Of a stretch of 64,000 bases of DNA, positions 40,290 through 49,745 are shown in pieces (positions within the stretch are counted from its first letter, which is position 1; each line of letters opens with the position of its first letter). The DNA comes from Aeromicrobium stalagmiti (GTDB lineage Bacteria; Actinomycetota; Actinomycetes; Propionibacteriales; Nocardioidaceae), in contig NZ_JABSTZ010000001.1 of the NCBI RefSeq assembly GCF_013283745.1, positions 1,692,406 through 1,756,405 on the forward strand. Direction: 5' to 3'. Below the pieces are notes generated by a model. It saw only the letters and a list, made by a program, of their open reading frames with translations, did no database searches and was not told where the DNA came from. The translations under genes and the position numbers were made by a program.

Positions 40290-42068
40290 CTACTCGGCTG
40301 CTGCGTCCTTGATCTCGGCGACGACCTCGCCCGAGCCGATGGGGCCTCCGACGGTGACGGTGAGACCCGTGACGACGCCGTCCTTGTGGGCGTTGATGGG
40401 CTGCTCCATCTTCATGGCCTCGACGACGATGATCTGGTCGCCGGCCGAGACGGTCTGACCCTCCTCGACGGTGACCTTGACGACGGTGCCCTGCATCGGG
40501 GCCACCAGCGAGTCGCCGGACGCCGCAGCGCCGGCAGCCTTGCCGGCCTTGCGCTTGGCCTTCTTGGCGCCGCCGGCGGCGACTGCCGAGGCACCCAGCC
40601 CGCCGGGCAGGACGACCTCGACGCGCTTGCCGCCGACCTCGACGGTGACGCGCTCGCGCTCGCCGGGCTCTGCGTCCTCGGACGCACCGGCGTAGGGCTC
40701 GAGCTCGTTGACGTAGTCGGTCTCGATCCACGTCGTGTAGACCGTGAAGTCGCCGTCGGCCGCGGTGAACGCGGGGTCGTCGACGACCGAGCGGTGGAAC
40801 GGGATGACGGTCGGCATGCCGTCGACGACGAACTCGTCGAGGGCGCGACGCGAGCGGGCCAGGACCTGCTCACGGGAGGTGCCGGTGATGATGAGCTTGG
40901 CGACCAGGGAGTCGAACGACCCGGGGATCGTCTCACCCTCCTCGTAGCCGCCGTCGAGACGCACGCCGGGGCCCGACGGGGGAGCCCACTTGGTGAGGGT
41001 GCCGGGGGCCGGCAGGAAGCCGCGGCCGCCGTCCTCGGCGTTGATGCGGAACTCCATGGAGTGGCCGCGGATCTCGGGGTCGCCGTAGCCGAGCTCCTCG
41101 CCGGCGGCGATGCGGAACATCTCGCGCACCAGGTCGATGCCCGTGACCTCCTCGGAGACCGGGTGCTCGACCTGCAGGCGGGTGTTGACCTCGAGGAAGC
41201 TGATCGTGCCGTCGGCGGCGACGAGGAACTCGCAGGTGCCGGCGCCGACGTAGTTGGCCTCCTTGAGGATGGCCTTCGACGAGGCGTAGAGGCGCTCGAT
41301 CTGGTCGTCGCTCAGGAACGGCGCGGGCGCCTCCTCGACGAGCTTCTGGTGACGACGCTGCAGCGAGCAGTCGCGGGTCGAGATGACCACGACGTTGCCG
41401 TGGGAGTCGGCGAGGCACTGGGTCTCGACGTGGCGCGGCTTGTCGAGGAACTTCTCGACGAGGCACTCGCCGCGGCCGAAGGCGCTGACGGCCTCACGGA
41501 CGGCCGACTCGTAGAGCTCGGGGATCTCCTCGAGGGTGCGGGCGACCTTGAGGCCACGTCCGCCACCGCCGAACACGGCCTTGATCGCGACGGGCAGGCC
41601 GTTCTCCTGCGCGAAGGCGACGACCTCGTCGGCGTCCTTGACGGCGTCCTTGGTGCCCGGAGCCAGCGGGGCGTTGGCCTTGAGGGCGATCTGCTTGGCC
41701 TTGGCCTTGTCGCCGAGGCTCTCGATCGCGGCCGGCGGGGGACCGATCCAGATCAGTCCGGCGTCGATCACGGCCTGGGCGAACTCGGCGTTCTCGGCCA
41801 GGAAGCCGTAGCCGGGGTGCACGCTGTCGGCGCCGGAGCGCTCGGCGACGGCCAGGATCTTCTCGATGGAGAGGTAGGACTCGGCGGGCGTGGAGCCCTC
41901 GAGCGAGTAGGCCTCGTCCGCGAGGCGCACGAACACGGCGTCGCGGTCGGGCTCGGCGTAGACGGCGACGCTGCCGATGCCGGAGTCCTTGCAGGCTCGG
42001 ATGACACGGACGGCGATCTCGCCGCGGTTGGCGACGAGGACCTTGGCGAGGGGCTTGAGCTCAGTCAT
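40290..42068 (-). CDS. accA3: Acyl-CoA carboxylase alpha subunit (biotin carboxylase plus biotin carrier)
   Basis: ATP-dependent carboxylation of the attached biotin for acetyl/propionyl-CoA carboxylase. The 592-residue protein begins with the biotin carboxylase N-domain ([16 protein letters not shown]), has the ATP-grasp Gly loop FGGGGRGLK and the catalytic [14 protein letters not shown], then an Ala/Lys-rich linker and the biotinyl domain with EAMKMEQ near the C-terminus. ATG 42068 follows GGAA; ATG 42083 is a weaker alternative. It is third in the row accD-accE-accA on the minus strand, 11 bp after accE. BirA for biotin attachment is encoded 5 kb away. Confidence 0.95.
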   Translation of the reverse strand: MTELKPLAKVLVANRGEIAVRVIRACKDSGIGSVAVYAEPDRDAVFVRLADEAYSLEGSTPAESYLSIEKILAVAERSGADSVHPGYGFLAENAEFAQAVIDAGLIWIGPPPAAIESLGDKAKAKQIALKANAPLAPGTKDAVKDADEVVAFAQENGLPVAIKAVFGGGGRGLKVARTLEEIPELYESAVREAVSAFGRGECLVEKFLDKPRHVETQCLADSHGNVVVISTRDCSLQRRHQKLVEEAPAPFLSDDQIERLYASSKAILKEANYVGAGTCEFLVAADGTISFLEVNTRLQVEHPVSEEVTGIDLVREMFRIAAGEELGYGDPEIRGHSMEFRINAEDGGRGFLPAPGTLTKWAPPSGPGVRLDGGYEEGETIPGSFDSLVAKLIITGTSREQVLARSRRALDEFVVDGMPTVIPFHRSVVDDPAFTAADGDFTVYTTWIETDYVNELEPYAGASEDAEPGERERVTVEVGGKRVEVVLPGGLGASAVAAGGAKKAKRKAGKAAGAAASGDSLVAPMQGTVVKVTVEEGQTVSAGDQIIVVEAMKMEQPINAHKDGVVTGLTVTVGGPIGSGEVVAEIKDAAAE

Positions 42069-42079
42069 GGGTGTTCCAT

Positions 42080-42300
42080 TCATCTCGATGCGAATGCCGT
42101 GCGGCGCCACTGGTCGGGGCCGAAGGTGTGGGGGGTGCGGACCTGGCGAGCGGGGTGACCCCACTCGCTGCGCAGCGTGGGCTTGCCCGCCGCGGCGGCG
42201 TTGGCCGCCGCCGCGTTGCGGACGGCCACGACCGCGACGAGCGCGGCGAGCTCCTCGGGCGTCAGGTCTCCCTTGACGACCCGCAGGACGGGCGTGCCGC

Positions 42301-42304
<4 letters not shown>
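42080..42304 (-). CDS. accE5: Acyl-CoA carboxylase epsilon subunit
   Basis: A 74-residue small subunit that stabilises the alpha-beta acyl-CoA carboxylase complex in actinobacteria. It shows the family pattern: an N-terminal [21 protein letters not shown] helix region, an Ala-rich middle, and a C-terminal SEWGHPAR motif followed by an Arg/Trp-rich end. The GTG start overlaps the accD stop (GTGA). The N-terminal and C-terminal motifs are typical; the short Ala-rich linker is variable in the family. Confidence 0.88.
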
Positions 42305-43893
<1,589 letters not shown>

Positions 43894-43919
43894 ATGCACT
43901 CCTGAAGCTCAGAACGACC

Positions 43920-43953
43920 GGATGATACGCAGTCCGACTGGATGATACGCAGT
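43920..43953. promoter_or_regulatory. Two 14-bp direct repeats between accD5 and the TetR gene
   Basis: GGATGATACGCAGT occurs at 43920-43933 and again at 43940-43953, an exact 20-bp period (two helical turns). The minus-strand copy contains TATCAT, a possible accD5 -10. This is a likely tandem operator controlling both divergent genes. Confidence 0.6.
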
Positions 43954-43962
43954 GTCACGTGT

Positions 43963-43968
43963 CAGGAT
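43963..43968 (+). promoter_or_regulatory. Candidate leaderless -10 box for the TetR gene beside accD5
   Basis: CAGGAT lies 6 nt before ATG 43975. Confidence 0.4.
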
Positions 43969-43974
43969 CAACCC

Positions 43975-44664
43975 ATGACAGATCTCGACCGTGTCACGGT
44001 TCGTGAGCGTATCGTCGAAGCGGCGTTCACGCTGTTCCGCGAGCGTGGCTACGACCGGACGAGCGTCGACGACATCGCGGCGGCCACCGGGGTCAGCCGC
44101 AGCACGTTCTTCCGCCACTTCGGGTCGAAGGAGTCGGTGATCTTCCCCGACCACGACCTGCTGCTCGAGCGCATCGAGCAGCGGCTGGCCGCGACGACCG
44201 AGAAGTCGGCCCTCCGCGCGGTCGCCGACGCGGTGCGCCTGGTGCTGTTCCACTACGTCGCCGAGGGCGACCGCGCCCACCAGCGCTACGAGCTCACGAG
44301 CACCGTCACGGCTCTGCGTGAGCGTGAGCTCGTCAGTGGTGCGCGCTACCAGCACCTGTTCCGTCGGCACCTGAGTGCATGGTCGGACGGCAGCAACGCG
44401 GCCGAGCTGCGCGCCGAGGTCATGGCAGCGGCGGTCGTCGCCGCGCACAACCAGGTGCTGCGCCGTTGGCTGCGCGGAGAGAGCAGGGACCCGCACGTCG
44501 AGATCGACGCCGCGCTCGGAGGGGTCCTCGAGGCGTTCGCCGAGCGGAGCCTCGAGCCGCCGGCCGTGGTCGTGCTCAGCGAGGGCACGTCGCTGGAGTC
44601 GGTGGGCCAGGCGATCCAGGCGATGATCGACCGCGGTGACGGCCGGGCGACCTCCGCCGGTTAA
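43975..44664 (+). CDS. TetR-family regulator, probable acyl-CoA carboxylase repressor
   Basis: A 229-residue regulator. The helix-turn-helix lies at about residues 25-52 (VDDIAAATGVSRSTFFRHFGSK). The C-terminal domain is of general TetR type without a recognised ligand site. It sits between the divergent accD5-accE-accA genes and the downstream acyl-CoA dehydrogenase. The 14-bp direct repeats before it and the palindrome at its stop codon are candidate sites. An acyl-CoA effector is likely by context but not visible in the sequence. Confidence 0.88.
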   Translation: MTDLDRVTVRERIVEAAFTLFRERGYDRTSVDDIAAATGVSRSTFFRHFGSKESVIFPDHDLLLERIEQRLAATTEKSALRAVADAVRLVLFHYVAEGDRAHQRYELTSTVTALRERELVSGARYQHLFRRHLSAWSDGSNAAELRAEVMAAAVVAAHNQVLRRWLRGESRDPHVEIDAALGGVLEAFAERSLEPPAVVVLSEGTSLESVGQAIQAMIDRGDGRATSAG

Positions 44665-44678
44665 CGATGGTTAACCAT
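44659..44678. promoter_or_regulatory. Palindromic operator in the fadE25 promoter
   Basis: GGTTAAC-GATG-GTTAACC (44659-44676) is a perfect inverted repeat, and ATGGTTAACCAT (44667-44678) is a perfect 12-bp palindrome inside it. It overlaps the TetR stop and lies just upstream of the -10 box TAGCAT, so a bound protein would block the promoter. Confidence 0.6.
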
Positions 44679-44684
44679 TCTTGG

Positions 44685-44690
44685 TAGCAT
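44685..44690 (+). promoter_or_regulatory. Candidate leaderless -10 box for fadE25
   Basis: TAGCAT lies 6 nt before ATG 44697, directly downstream of the GGTTAACC palindrome. Confidence 0.55.
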
Positions 44691-44696
44691 CGGTGC

Positions 44697-45863
44697 ATGA
44701 CGTTCGCCCTCTCTCCCGAGCACGAGTCCTTCCGCCACAGCGTCCGTGAGTTCGCCGAGGCCGAGATCGCGCCTCATGTCGCCCAGTGGGACAAGGATCA
44801 TCACTTCCCGGTCGACGCGGTGCAGAAGATCGGCAAGATGGGGCTCTTCGGCCTCACCGCTCCCGAGGAGTTCGGCGGGTCGGGCGGCGACTTCACGAGC
44901 CTGTGCGTCGCGATCGAGGAGCTCGGCCGGGTCGACCAGTCGATCGGCGTCACGCTCGAGGCCGGCGTCGGCCTGGGCATCACGCCGATCCTCGAGTACG
45001 GCACGCAGCAGCAGAAGGAGACCTGGCTGCCCGACCTCGTCGACGGCCAGCGCCTGGCCGGATTCGGTCTCACCGAGCCGGGTGCCGGCTCCGACGCCAG
45101 CGCGACCAGGACCCGCGCCGAGCTCGACGGCGAGGAGTGGGTCGTCAACGGCTCCAAGCAGTTCATCACCAACTCCGGCAGCGACATCACGTCTGTCGTC
45201 ACGGTGACCGCCCGCACGGGCACCCGCGACGACGGCAGGCCCGAGATCTCGGCCATCATGCTGCCTGCCGGCACGCCGGGCTTCGTCGCCGAGGCCCCCT
45301 ACGACAAGCTCGGCTGGCACCTGTCCGACACCCACCCGCTGTCGTTCACCGACGTCCGCGTGCCCTCCGACCACCTGCTCGGCGAGCGAGGTCGCGGCTA
45401 CGCACAGTTCCTCGCCACCCTCGACGACGGCCGGATCGCGATCGCTGCGCTGGCGGTCGGCTGCATCCAGGCCTGCCTCGACCTCGCGGTGCAGTACGCC
45501 GGCGAGCGCACGACGTTCGGCGTGCCGATCGGCACCAAGCAGGGTGTCGCGTTCCAGATCGCCGACCTCGCCGTGATGGCGCAGGCCGGCCGGGCCCTGA
45601 CCTATCAGGCCGCCGCCATGAAGGACGCCGGAGCGCCGCCGAAGGAGCTCAAGCAGGCCGCATCGATCGCCAAGCTCTACACGTCGGAGGCGGCGGTCAC
45701 CGCGACGCGCATCGCGACGCAGGTGTTCGGCGGCTACGGCTTCATGGAGGAGTTCCCCGTCGCCCGGTTCTACCGGGACGCCAAGATCCTCGAGATCGGC
45801 GAGGGGACGTCCGAGGTCCAGCGCATGCTGATCGCGCGGGGTCTCGGCCTGCCGGTCGAGTGA
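44697..45863 (+). CDS. fadE25: Acyl-CoA dehydrogenase
   Basis: FAD-dependent alpha,beta-dehydrogenation of acyl-CoA, 388 residues, the standard length for short/medium-chain enzymes. FAD and substrate motifs are seen in GFGLTEPGAGSDAS and KQFITNSG. The catalytic Glu lies in the C-terminal EIGEGTSEVQR. It corresponds in gene order to mycobacterial FadE25. A palindrome embedded in the promoter suggests tight repression. It converges on a small gene with a one-base gap. Confidence 0.95.
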   Translation: MTFALSPEHESFRHSVREFAEAEIAPHVAQWDKDHHFPVDAVQKIGKMGLFGLTAPEEFGGSGGDFTSLCVAIEELGRVDQSIGVTLEAGVGLGITPILEYGTQQQKETWLPDLVDGQRLAGFGLTEPGAGSDASATRTRAELDGEEWVVNGSKQFITNSGSDITSVVTVTARTGTRDDGRPEISAIMLPAGTPGFVAEAPYDKLGWHLSDTHPLSFTDVRVPSDHLLGERGRGYAQFLATLDDGRIAIAALAVGCIQACLDLAVQYAGERTTFGVPIGTKQGVAFQIADLAVMAQAGRALTYQAAAMKDAGAPPKELKQAASIAKLYTSEAAVTATRIATQVFGGYGFMEEFPVARFYRDAKILEIGEGTSEVQRMLIARGLGLPVE

Positions 45864-45864
45864 C

Positions 45865-46086
45865 TTAGAGCGCGGTCATCTTGGCGCAGGGGAGCGGGAT
45901 GTGCTTCGCGCCCTCGCCGAAGTCGACCTGCGCCGACTGGGTGCCCTGGAGGCTGATGATCCGGCCCATGCCGTAGGTGTCGTGGGAGACGCGGGCGCCG
46001 ACCTCGTAGACCTCGTCAATCACCTCCGGACCTGCCTGGAAGGGGCTGGATGCGTGGTAGCGGCGTCGCCGCGGTGAGGTTGCCAT
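45865..46086 (-). CDS. Small basic protein with Tudor/KOW-like fold
   Basis: A 73-residue protein. The first 20 residues are basic and Ser/Pro-rich. The rest (YEVGARVSHDTYGMGRIISL, then VDFGEGAKHI) matches the small beta-barrel found at the C-terminus of UvrD/PcrA helicases and in stand-alone actinobacterial proteins. Such domains contact RNA polymerase or nucleic acids in helicases; a role for the free form is unknown. It is encoded upstream of nothing on its strand and has only weak start signals. Confidence 0.72.
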   Translation of the reverse strand: MATSPRRRRYHASSPFQAGPEVIDEVYEVGARVSHDTYGMGRIISLQGTQSAQVDFGEGAKHIPLPCAKMTAL

Positions 46087-46133
46087 CGTTCGACCAGTCT
46101 CTCACTGTTCGGCGCCGACGACCAACAAATGCG

Positions 46134-46724
46134 TCAGTTTGACAGGGTCCACAGCGAGGTCCAGGCGATACCGAGGTCGCCCACGAGCTCGCGGAGCACC
46201 GGCAGCGACAGACCCACGACGTTGTGGTGGTCGCCCTCGATGCCGGTGATGAACGCTCCTCCGAGGCCGTCGATCGTGAAGGCTCCCGCGACGTGGAGCG
46301 GCTCGCCCGTCGCGACGTAGGCGTCGATCTCGTCGTCGGTGATGGCGGCGAAGTGGACGATCGTCGTGGCGGTCTCGATGAACTCCTGGTCACCTCGGCG
46401 GACGCAGTGCCCGGTGTGGAGCACGCCGCTGCGGCCCCGCATGCGGCGCCAGCGCCCGGCCGCCTCGACCGGGCCGGCGGGCTTGCCGAAGATCTCGCCC
46501 TCGAAGGCCAGCACGGAGTCGCAGCCGATGACGAGCGCATCGGGCTCGACCCGCTCCGCGACGGCCCGGCACTTCATCTGCGCCAGCGCTGCAGCGAGGT
46601 TGCTGGGATCGCTCGAGGTGATGCGGTCCTCGTCGACGCCCGACACGACGACCTCGGGCTCGATGCCGGCGGCGCGGAGGGTCGCGAGGCGGGCAGGGGA
46701 CTGGGACGCGAGGACGATCCTCAT
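46134..46724 (-). CDS. maf: Maf-type nucleoside triphosphate pyrophosphatase
   Basis: Hydrolyses non-canonical or modified nucleotides. The 196-residue protein starts with the Maf motif LASQSPARL and has the acidic GVDED and GCDSVLAFEG segments and the FGKP loop. Maf is linked to house-cleaning and septum inhibition. The ATG overlaps the preceding gene's stop by 4 bases (ATGA), so it is translated from the upstream gene's message. From memory, the order near birA and accD matches mycobacteria. Confidence 0.93.
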   Translation of the reverse strand: MRIVLASQSPARLATLRAAGIEPEVVVSGVDEDRITSSDPSNLAAALAQMKCRAVAERVEPDALVIGCDSVLAFEGEIFGKPAGPVEAAGRWRRMRGRSGVLHTGHCVRRGDQEFIETATTIVHFAAITDDEIDAYVATGEPLHVAGAFTIDGLGGAFITGIEGDHHNVVGLSLPVLRELVGDLGIAWTSLWTLSN

Positions 46725-47386
46725 CGCAGGGCTCCTTCGTCGTACCGCTGACGGACGACCTCGAGACGCGGCTCGCGCAACAGGTCGTCGACGAGGTCGC
46801 TCGTGCCGCCGACACCGGTCCACGTGCCGTCGATGGGGGTCGTGACGAACCACGCGTGGTCGGCGGGCCACATCAGGTTGGGGCTGTTGATGTCGCGCGG
46901 CGCCCCGGACCGGTAGTGCGTCGCACCCCAGCGCCCGGCCTCCGCGATAGGGCCGCCGAACAGCAGGTACGCCTCACCGCCGAGGCCCAGGCGGGGCCCG
47001 GACATGACGGGCGACGAGAAGGCGGGTCGTTCCGGTGGCGGGGGCTTCTCCCGCGTGAAGACGCGTCCGGGCCACCGCGGCGAGCCGCTGAAGGCGCTGA
47101 GGAAGTCGACGGCGTCGCCGCCGTGGATCTCGCCGTAGCCGTCCCACAGGCCGAAGAAGCAGTCGCTCGGTGTCGAGGTGTGACGGGCGAGCACCTGGCA
47201 CAGGGCGTCGAGCAGCGGGTCCGACAGGTGCCCCTCGTCACGGTCGCCCTCGCCCGGGCGGGCGTGGAGCACGCGGACGTGGGCGGTGAAGCCGGACGGT
47301 CCGAGCCGCGCCCGCAGGTGCGCCGGACCCGGGTCGTCGACCAGCCAGTCGGCGGGTGAGACGTCCGACAGGGGGATCAGCGCCAT
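46721..47386 (-). CDS. Conserved actinobacterial protein of unknown function
   Basis: A 221-residue soluble protein, rich in Trp, Pro and Gly, without signal peptide or membrane helix. Distinct segments are DCFFGLWDGYGEIHGG, YLLFGGPIAE and a late LMWPADHAWFVTTPIDGTW. I do not recognise an enzymatic motif. It resembles actinobacterial hypothetical proteins with WPADHAW-type segments. It is coupled to maf by a 4-bp overlap and diverges from birA with 38 bp between starts. Confidence 0.8.
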   Translation of the reverse strand: MALIPLSDVSPADWLVDDPGPAHLRARLGPSGFTAHVRVLHARPGEGDRDEGHLSDPLLDALCQVLARHTSTPSDCFFGLWDGYGEIHGGDAVDFLSAFSGSPRWPGRVFTREKPPPPERPAFSSPVMSGPRLGLGGEAYLLFGGPIAEAGRWGATHYRSGAPRDINSPNLMWPADHAWFVTTPIDGTWTGVGGTSDLVDDLLREPRLEVVRQRYDEGALR

Positions 47387-47392
47387 GGGCCC

Positions 47393-47398
47393 ATGCTC
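47393..47398 (-). promoter_or_regulatory. Candidate leaderless -10 box for the gene upstream of maf
   Basis: On the minus strand GAGCAT lies 6 nt before the ATG at 47386. Confidence 0.35.
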
Positions 47399-47412
47399 TC
47401 AGACGGGTGTGT

Positions 47413-47418
47413 GAGGCT
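47413..47418 (+). promoter_or_regulatory. Candidate leaderless -10 box for birA
   Basis: GAGGCT lies 6 nt before ATG 47425. Confidence 0.35.
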
Positions 47419-47424
47419 GGTCCC

Positions 47425-48234
47425 ATGTCCTACCGCGACCTCGACCGCCCACCCCTCGACGCCGTGGCCCTCCGCTCGGCGCTGACCGGTCCGGGCCGGT
47501 TCTGGACCGAGGTCGTCGTGACGGCCGAGACGGGCAGCACGAACGCCGACGTCGCCGCGGCGGCGCGGGCAGGTGCCGCGGAGGGACTCGTCCACACGAC
47601 CGACGCACAGACCGCCGGCCGGGGGCGCCTCGACCGGTCCTGGACCTCGCCGGCCGGCTCCGGCGCCATCGTCTCGGTGCTGCTGCGCCCCGACGCCGTC
47701 CCGGCCGCCCGGTGGGTGTGGCTCCCGCTCCTGGTCGGCCTCGCGGTCGACGCCACGGTCCACGAGTGCGGCGTCGAGTCGTCCCTGAAGTGGCCCAACG
47801 ACGTGCTCGTCGACGGTCGCAAGATCGCCGGCATCCTGCTCGAGCGGGTCGAGACGCCGCAGGGGCCCGCCGCCGTGATCGGCGTCGGGCTCAACGTGTC
47901 GCTGCGCCAGGACGAGCTGCCGGTCGAGACGGCCACCTCCTTGGCGTTGGAGGAGGCCACCGAGACCGATCGCACGATCGTGATCCGGGCGTTCCTCCGC
48001 AACCTCGAGGCGCTCTACCGGGCGTGGTCGGCGTCGGGCGGCGACCCGTCGGGCGGCATCCGCGAGTCGTACGTGCGCCGGTGCGTGACGATCGGCCAGC
48101 GGGTCCGGGTGACCCTGCCGACGGCCGACCCGCTGGTGGGGCAGGCCACCGGCATCGACGACCTCGGACGCCTGCTGGTCGACGGCCAGGCCATCAGCGC
48201 CGGAGATATCACCCACGTGCGTCCGGCGAAGTGA
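47425..48234 (+). CDS. birA: Biotin-[acetyl-CoA-carboxylase] ligase
   Basis: Attaches biotin to the carrier Lys of acyl-CoA carboxylase. The 269-residue protein shows the biotinyl-AMP loop TAGRGRLDRSW, the KWPNDV motif and KIAGIL, then a C-terminal SH3-like domain. There is no N-terminal winged-helix repressor domain, so it is a group I ligase without DNA-binding function. ATG 47425 is set by the domain start and a -10-like box 6 nt upstream. Its target AccA3 is encoded 5 kb away. Confidence 0.93.
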   Translation: MSYRDLDRPPLDAVALRSALTGPGRFWTEVVVTAETGSTNADVAAAARAGAAEGLVHTTDAQTAGRGRLDRSWTSPAGSGAIVSVLLRPDAVPAARWVWLPLLVGLAVDATVHECGVESSLKWPNDVLVDGRKIAGILLERVETPQGPAAVIGVGLNVSLRQDELPVETATSLALEEATETDRTIVIRAFLRNLEALYRAWSASGGDPSGGIRESYVRRCVTIGQRVRVTLPTADPLVGQATGIDDLGRLLVDGQAISAGDITHVRPAK

Positions 48235-48240
48235 CAGAAT
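48235..48240 (+). promoter_or_regulatory. Candidate leaderless -10 box for the PH-domain gene
   Basis: CAGAAT lies 7 nt before ATG 48248. Confidence 0.4.
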
Positions 48241-48247
48241 TGAGCCC

Positions 48248-48760
48248 ATGAGCCTTCCGCGCAAGCTGATGATCGACGGCGAGCAGACCGTCGCCACCAC
48301 CCGGACGCACGTCAAGGTGCTGTTCCTCCCGTTCCTGATCCTGCTGGTCGTGTGCGTGGCAGCCGGCTTCCTCGTCGCCCAGATCGGTGACAAGAGCGAC
48401 AACGTGGTGGGCTGGGTGATCATCGCGATCGCGGCGGTGCTGATCCTGTGGGGCTCGTTCCTGCCGTTCCTGACCTGGTACCTGTGGACCTACACGCTGA
48501 CCAACAAGCGCATCGTGGAGCAGAAGGGCATCCTGACCCGCACCGGTCGGGTCATCCCGCTGAGCCGCGTCAACGACGTCGCGTTCGAGAAGAACCTCAA
48601 CGACCGCATCCTGGGCTGCGGGACGCTGATCATCCACGACGCGAGCGAGCAGGCGGGCCTGGAGCTCAAGGACATCCCCAAGATCGAGGCGTTCCACCGG
48701 ACCGTGACCAACCTCGTGTTCGAGAAGCACGACACCACGAAGAACGATGAGTCGGTCTGA
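48248..48760 (+). CDS. Bacterial PH-domain (bPH2/DUF304) membrane protein
   Basis: A 170-residue protein with two adjacent membrane helices (about residues 21-70) followed by a bPH2 domain (YTLTNKRIVEQKGILTRTGR and IPLSRVNDVAFEKN). Proteins of this layout sit next to birA and purK in mycobacteria. No enzymatic activity is known for the family. The last 14 bases overlap the adenylate cyclase gene. Confidence 0.88.
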   Translation: MSLPRKLMIDGEQTVATTRTHVKVLFLPFLILLVVCVAAGFLVAQIGDKSDNVVGWVIIAIAAVLILWGSFLPFLTWYLWTYTLTNKRIVEQKGILTRTGRVIPLSRVNDVAFEKNLNDRILGCGTLIIHDASEQAGLELKDIPKIEAFHRTVTNLVFEKHDTTKNDESV

Positions 48761-49736
48761 GCTCCGCGACGCGCTCGCCCACCTGATCCTGGGGGGCGAG
48801 CTCACCCTCACGAGCGCCGAGGTCGCGGACAAGGGGGGTCTCTCGATCGAGGACGGCCAGCGGCTGTGGCGCGCCCTCGGCTTCGCCGACACCGGTGACA
48901 GCATCGCGTACGGCGAGCCCGACGTCGACGCGATCGCCACGGTCGCCGCGGCGCTCGACGGTGAGGTCATGGACGAGCAGACCGTCTTCCGCATGACCCG
49001 TGCCCTCGGCACGACGATGGCCCGGCTCGCCGACTGGCAGGTCACGACGCTCGTCGAGCAGATCGAGCGCGACGTCCACGCCGGCCGGGCCGCCACCCGT
49101 CTGGACGCGGCCGTCGAGCTCGCCGAGACGGCAGCACCCGGCTTCGAGCACCTGATGATCTATGCGTGGCGCCGTCACCTGGCTGCTGCCTCGGCCCGCA
49201 TGGAGGCGCTCGGTGCAGCGGAGGAGGAGCTCCTCTCGACCACCATGACGGTCGGTTTCGCCGATCTCTCGCGCTTCACCTCGCTGTCCAACGGGCTCGA
49301 CGACAACAGCCTCGGCGCGCTCGTGGAGAACTTCGAGACCCGCTGCTCCGACATCGTCACGGCGCACGGGGGCCGGGTCATCAAGACGCTCGGCGACGCC
49401 GTCCTGTTCGTGACCGACGATCCCGCCGAGGGCACCCGCACGGCCCTCGACCTGGTCAAGCAGATCGCGCTGCGCGCAGAGCTGCCCAACATCTGCGTGG
49501 GGCTGGCGACCGGCTCCGTCGTCAGCCGGCTGGGCGACGTCTACGGGCCCCCGGTCAACCTCGCCGCCCGTCTCTCGCACGTGGCCCGCAGCAACCGGGT
49601 GCTGGTCGACGACGCGACCGCCGCCGCGATCACCGGCGAGTTCGACACCCGGGCACTGCCGCCGCGTCCGCTGCGCGGCTTCGGCAACGTCTCGCCGATC
49701 ACGGTGAGCGAACGGCGCAGCTTCCGGTCCCGATAG
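48747..49736 (+). CDS. Class III adenylate cyclase with N-terminal regulatory domain
   Basis: A 329-residue cytosolic nucleotidyl cyclase. Residues 1-150 form an all-helical regulatory domain like that of mycobacterial Rv1264/Rv2212, where it inhibits or tunes the catalytic half by pH or fatty acids. The catalytic domain has metal Asp residues in VGFADLSRFT and KTLGDAVLF, the purine-selecting Lys in VIKTLGD, the Asp in GDVYGPPVN, and transition-state Asn and Arg in NLAARL. All needed residues appear present, so it should make cAMP. The start overlaps the PH-domain gene by 14 bp. Its stop codon overlaps the purK -10 box. Confidence 0.9.
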   Translation: MSRSELRDALAHLILGGELTLTSAEVADKGGLSIEDGQRLWRALGFADTGDSIAYGEPDVDAIATVAAALDGEVMDEQTVFRMTRALGTTMARLADWQVTTLVEQIERDVHAGRAATRLDAAVELAETAAPGFEHLMIYAWRRHLAAASARMEALGAAEEELLSTTMTVGFADLSRFTSLSNGLDDNSLGALVENFETRCSDIVTAHGGRVIKTLGDAVLFVTDDPAEGTRTALDLVKQIALRAELPNICVGLATGSVVSRLGDVYGPPVNLAARLSHVARSNRVLVDDATAAAITGEFDTRALPPRPLRGFGNVSPITVSERRSFRSR

Positions 49737-49739
49737 ACT
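49734..49739 (+). promoter_or_regulatory. Candidate leaderless -10 box for purK
   Basis: TAGACT lies 6 nt before GTG 49746; its TAG is the stop codon of the cyclase gene. Confidence 0.5.
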
Positions 49740-49745
49740 CCGGTC

